From NCBI GenBank assembly GCA_014859105.1, contig JACUUX010000001.1:62001-126000 (forward strand): 64,000 bases of DNA, read 5' to 3'. Both the position numbers and the translations under genes were made by a program. This DNA comes from Nitrospirota bacterium. Lineage in GTDB: Bacteria > Nitrospirota > Thermodesulfovibrionia > Thermodesulfovibrionales > SM23-35. Under the pieces are notes generated by a model, which ran no database searches, was not told the origin of the DNA, and was given only the letters and a program-made list of their open reading frames with translations. The first letter of the stretch is position 1. Every line of letters begins with the position of its first letter. This document shows, one piece after another, positions 61,952 through 64,000 of the stretch.

Positions 61952-64000
61952 CTAAGCAACACCTGCAGGAACAGCTTCTTCTGTAACCTTCTCGATCTCC
62001 CTGTATCCACACTCTTTATTATGGCAAAAGTGTATTATCTCTCCTGCCTTATTCCACCTTTCGAGGAGGAAATCGGCATTGCATTTTGGACATTTCATGG
62101 GAACAGGTTTATACCAGGTGGCAAATTTGCATCTGGGAAAATTACTGCAACTCCAGAAAGTTTTACCTTTTTTCGAACGTCTCTCTATTATTTCTCCCCC
62201 GTCTATTGGACATTTTATTCCTGTTGAAAGGGGCTTCGTGTTTTTGCATTCAGGATATCGCGAGCATGCAAGGAATTTTCCATACTTTCCTGTTTTTATT
62301 AACATCGGGGCACCGCACTTTTCGCAAATCTCACTTGACTGATGATTATTATTTGTTGACTGCTGGCCTTTTGATTGATGATTTTCCAGTGGCTTGGCGT
62401 TTTTGCATTCAGGGAACCCCGAGCATGCAAGGAATCTTCCGTGTCTACCCCATCTTATTACCATGTTAAGACCGCATTTCTCGCATATAGTATCAGTAGG
62501 TATGTCCTTTGGTTTTACTTTTCCTTTAACCTCTTCTGCCTTAGTCAGAACCGTCTTGAAGGGGGTGTAAAAATCTTTCACGACCTTTTCCCATTTCATC
62601 TCCCCGTCTTCGATTCGGTCAAGTTCATCTTCCATTTTCGCGGTAAAATTGACATCAATCAACTCAGGGAATCTTTCAACAAGAAAATCATTTACTACCA
62701 CACCGAGTTCGGTAGGGAAAAATTTGCCGTCAGTCTTCTGAACATATTTTCTATCCTGAATTGTTGAAAGAATTGTTGCATAGGTACTTGGTCTGCCGAT
62801 ACCCTTTTCCTCAAGTGCCTTCACGAGTGTTGCCTCTGTATAACGAGGAGACGGCTGTGTGAAATGCTGTTTCGGCTGTAAGTTGAGAAGTCTCAATATT
62901 TCCCCTTCATTGAGCACAGGTAATGTCAGACCGTTTTCTTCGTCGATATCGTCCTTGCTCTCGGTATACAGCGCCATGAAACCATCGAAACGTATAATGG
63001 TTCCGGATGCCCTGAATTCCGCACCCCCCTTTAATTCCCCCCTTGGTAAGGGGGGATGGAGGGGGGTAATAATGAATGTCGTTTGTTCAAGTTGTGCCGG
63101 TGACATCTGACTAGCAATGAAACGGTTCCATATCAGTTTATATAGTGCATATTGATCTTTTGAAAGTAACTGTTTTATCTCTTCTGGTTTTTTCTCGGGA
63201 TATGTAGGTCTGATTGCTTCATGCGCTTCCTGTGCCGATGCCTTGCTCTTGTAAACAGGAGGCTTGTCCGGAATATAATTTTTTCCGAACATTTTCTGAA
63301 TCAAGCTCCGTGCCCACTCCTGAGCCTCCGCAGCCACCCTGTGAGAATCCGTTCTCATATAAGTAATCAGTCCCACCGAGCCCTCTTCCCCGAGATCTAT
63401 ACCTTCATAAAGCTGCTGTGCTATTATCATGGTCTTTTTCGCAGGAAACTTCAGCTTTCTCGCCGCTTCCTGTTGAATAGTGCTTGTGATAAAAGGTGGG
63501 TAAGGCGTCCTTTTCCTTTGCTTGCGTTCTATCTTATCCAGAATGAATTCTCTATTTTTTAAGTCAGTAACTATTGCATTTGCTTTTTCTTCATCAGGAA
63601 TAAGAAACTTGTTTTCTGTTTCTGACTGTTGATTTATCCTGTAAAGCCTGGCCAGAAATTTCGGGGGCCTGGAACCCTCGAACTCAGCAATAATGCTCCA
63701 GTATTCTTCAGGTTTGAATTCAGCTATTTCACGCTCCCTGTCAACAATAAGCCTTACCGCAACAGACTGTACTCTGCCCGCACTTAAGCCCCTGCGCACT
63801 TTTTTCCATAGCAAAGGACTGAGCTTGTATCCGACAATCCTGTCAAGTATCCTTCTGGCCTGCTGTGCCTCGACCTTCTTCATATCTATCTTTTGAGGGT
63901 TTTTTATTGCTTCACGAACCGCCCTCTCCGTGATTTCATTGAAGATGATCCTGTATATCTTGTCATTCAGTCTTTTAGATTTCTTATTGGTTATTTCAGA
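61952..64000 (-). CDS. topA: DNA topoisomerase I, 5' end outside the window
   Basis: TopA relaxes negative supercoils. The visible 682 residues run to the window edge with the frame open (NEITERAVREAIKNP upstream). The active-site Tyr is in GLITYMRTDSHRV; STYATILSTIQDRKYV and the C-terminal C4 zinc ribbons (CEKCG…C, CPIDGG, CPKCNADF) follow. Two low-complexity inserts occur: one at 63014–63067 (TPLHPPLPRGELKGG) and a linker NHQSKGQQSTNNNHQSS between zinc ribbons. Upstream gene parts are not in view. Confidence 0.96.
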   Translation of the reverse strand, partial: SEITNKKSKRLNDKIYRIIFNEITERAVREAIKNPQKIDMKKVEAQQARRILDRIVGYKLSPLLWKKVRRGLSAGRVQSVAVRLIVDREREIAEFKPEEYWSIIAEFEGSRPPKFLARLYRINQQSETENKFLIPDEEKANAIVTDLKNREFILDKIERKQRKRTPYPPFITSTIQQEAARKLKFPAKKTMIIAQQLYEGIDLGEEGSVGLITYMRTDSHRVAAEAQEWARSLIQKMFGKNYIPDKPPVYKSKASAQEAHEAIRPTYPEKKPEEIKQLLSKDQYALYKLIWNRFIASQMSPAQLEQTTFIITPLHPPLPRGELKGGAEFRASGTIIRFDGFMALYTESKDDIDEENGLTLPVLNEGEILRLLNLQPKQHFTQPSPRYTEATLVKALEEKGIGRPSTYATILSTIQDRKYVQKTDGKFFPTELGVVVNDFLVERFPELIDVNFTAKMEDELDRIEDGEMKWEKVVKDFYTPFKTVLTKAEEVKGKVKPKDIPTDTICEKCGLNMVIRWGRHGRFLACSGFPECKNAKPLENHQSKGQQSTNNNHQSSEICEKCGAPMLIKTGKYGKFLACSRYPECKNTKPLSTGIKCPIDGGEIIERRSKKGKTFWSCSNFPRCKFATWYKPVPMKCPKCNADFLLERWNKAGEIIHFCHNKECGYREIEKVTEEAVPAGVA
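63014..63067. repeat. GC-rich palindromic repeat inside topA
   Basis: CCCCCCTTTAATTCCCCCCTTGG pairs with GGTAAGGGGGGATGG and GGGGGG further on. It codes for a Pro/Gly/Lys-rich 18-residue loop placed just before the conserved RASGTIIRFDGF block. It is of the same type as 12107–12160. Confidence 0.75.

Overview
The window looks like a chromosomal contig from an uncultured, Gram-negative, LPS-making bacterium. Gene content and style (archease–RtcB operon, DUF401 and DUF2062 membrane proteins, AtpZ/AtpI pair, abundant intergenic palindromes, AT-leaning coding sequence) would suit Nitrospirota/Thermodesulfovibrionia or a deltaproteobacterial-type lineage. That placement is an inference; no rRNA is present.

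Layout. 1–1.6 kb is a decayed accessory patch: gene remnants, a truncated HIT-family gene and an intact HicBA toxin–antitoxin pair. 1.8–15 kb is housekeeping: endonuclease V, nitrilase-like hydrolase, CutA, LOG protein, tRNA-Phe, Pgi, AtpI/AtpZ, HemL, a parvulin lipoprotein, archease–RtcB and a DUF401 permease. 15.3–17 kb holds a strongly expressed-looking outer-membrane barrel gene with its promoters and terminator. 17–34 kb carries an LPS/cell-surface block (heptose kinase, GT2 and GT4 transferases, MsbA, GT9 heptosyltransferase, a radical SAM/SPASM protein, O-antigen-ligase-like protein, Ugd), preceded by a PP-loop tRNA-thiolation-type protein, HisF, HisA and a DUF3108 protein. 34–40.6 kb has SmpB with its tmRNA, a cell-wall amidase, a GerMN protein, MurI, RNase PH and FtsH. 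57–64 kb returns to housekeeping: FolP, a GlgM-like glycogen synthase, a CAP lipoprotein, small genes, a DUF5658 protein, a MobB-like GTPase and TopA (cut by the window edge).

The main accessory system is an integron of about 14.5 kb inserted between ftsH and folP, genes that are neighbours in many bacteria. A long integron integrase (55.8–57.1 kb, + strand) diverges from an array of cassettes whose genes are nearly all on the minus strand. Nine attC-like hairpin sites can be read by eye. The cassettes carry a restriction–modification set (C5 methyltransferase, candidate endonuclease, Vsr), a ParE-like and a BrnTA toxin–antitoxin pair, a DUF4160/DUF2442 pair, two DEDDh exonuclease proteins (one with BRCT, one fused to a domain usually found beside Mrr nucleases), a PD-(D/E)XK-like protein and several unknowns. 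VapBC lies just outside the distal end.

Two copies of one IS1182-family element sit in two different attC sites at the same position, directly after the AAC core. This suggests site preference. One copy is intact and the other is a pseudogene.

A second theme is in-frame insertion of intergenic-type repeats into conserved genes (archease, the PP-loop protein, HisF, the GT9 transferase, TopA), which lengthens these proteins without breaking the reading frame.
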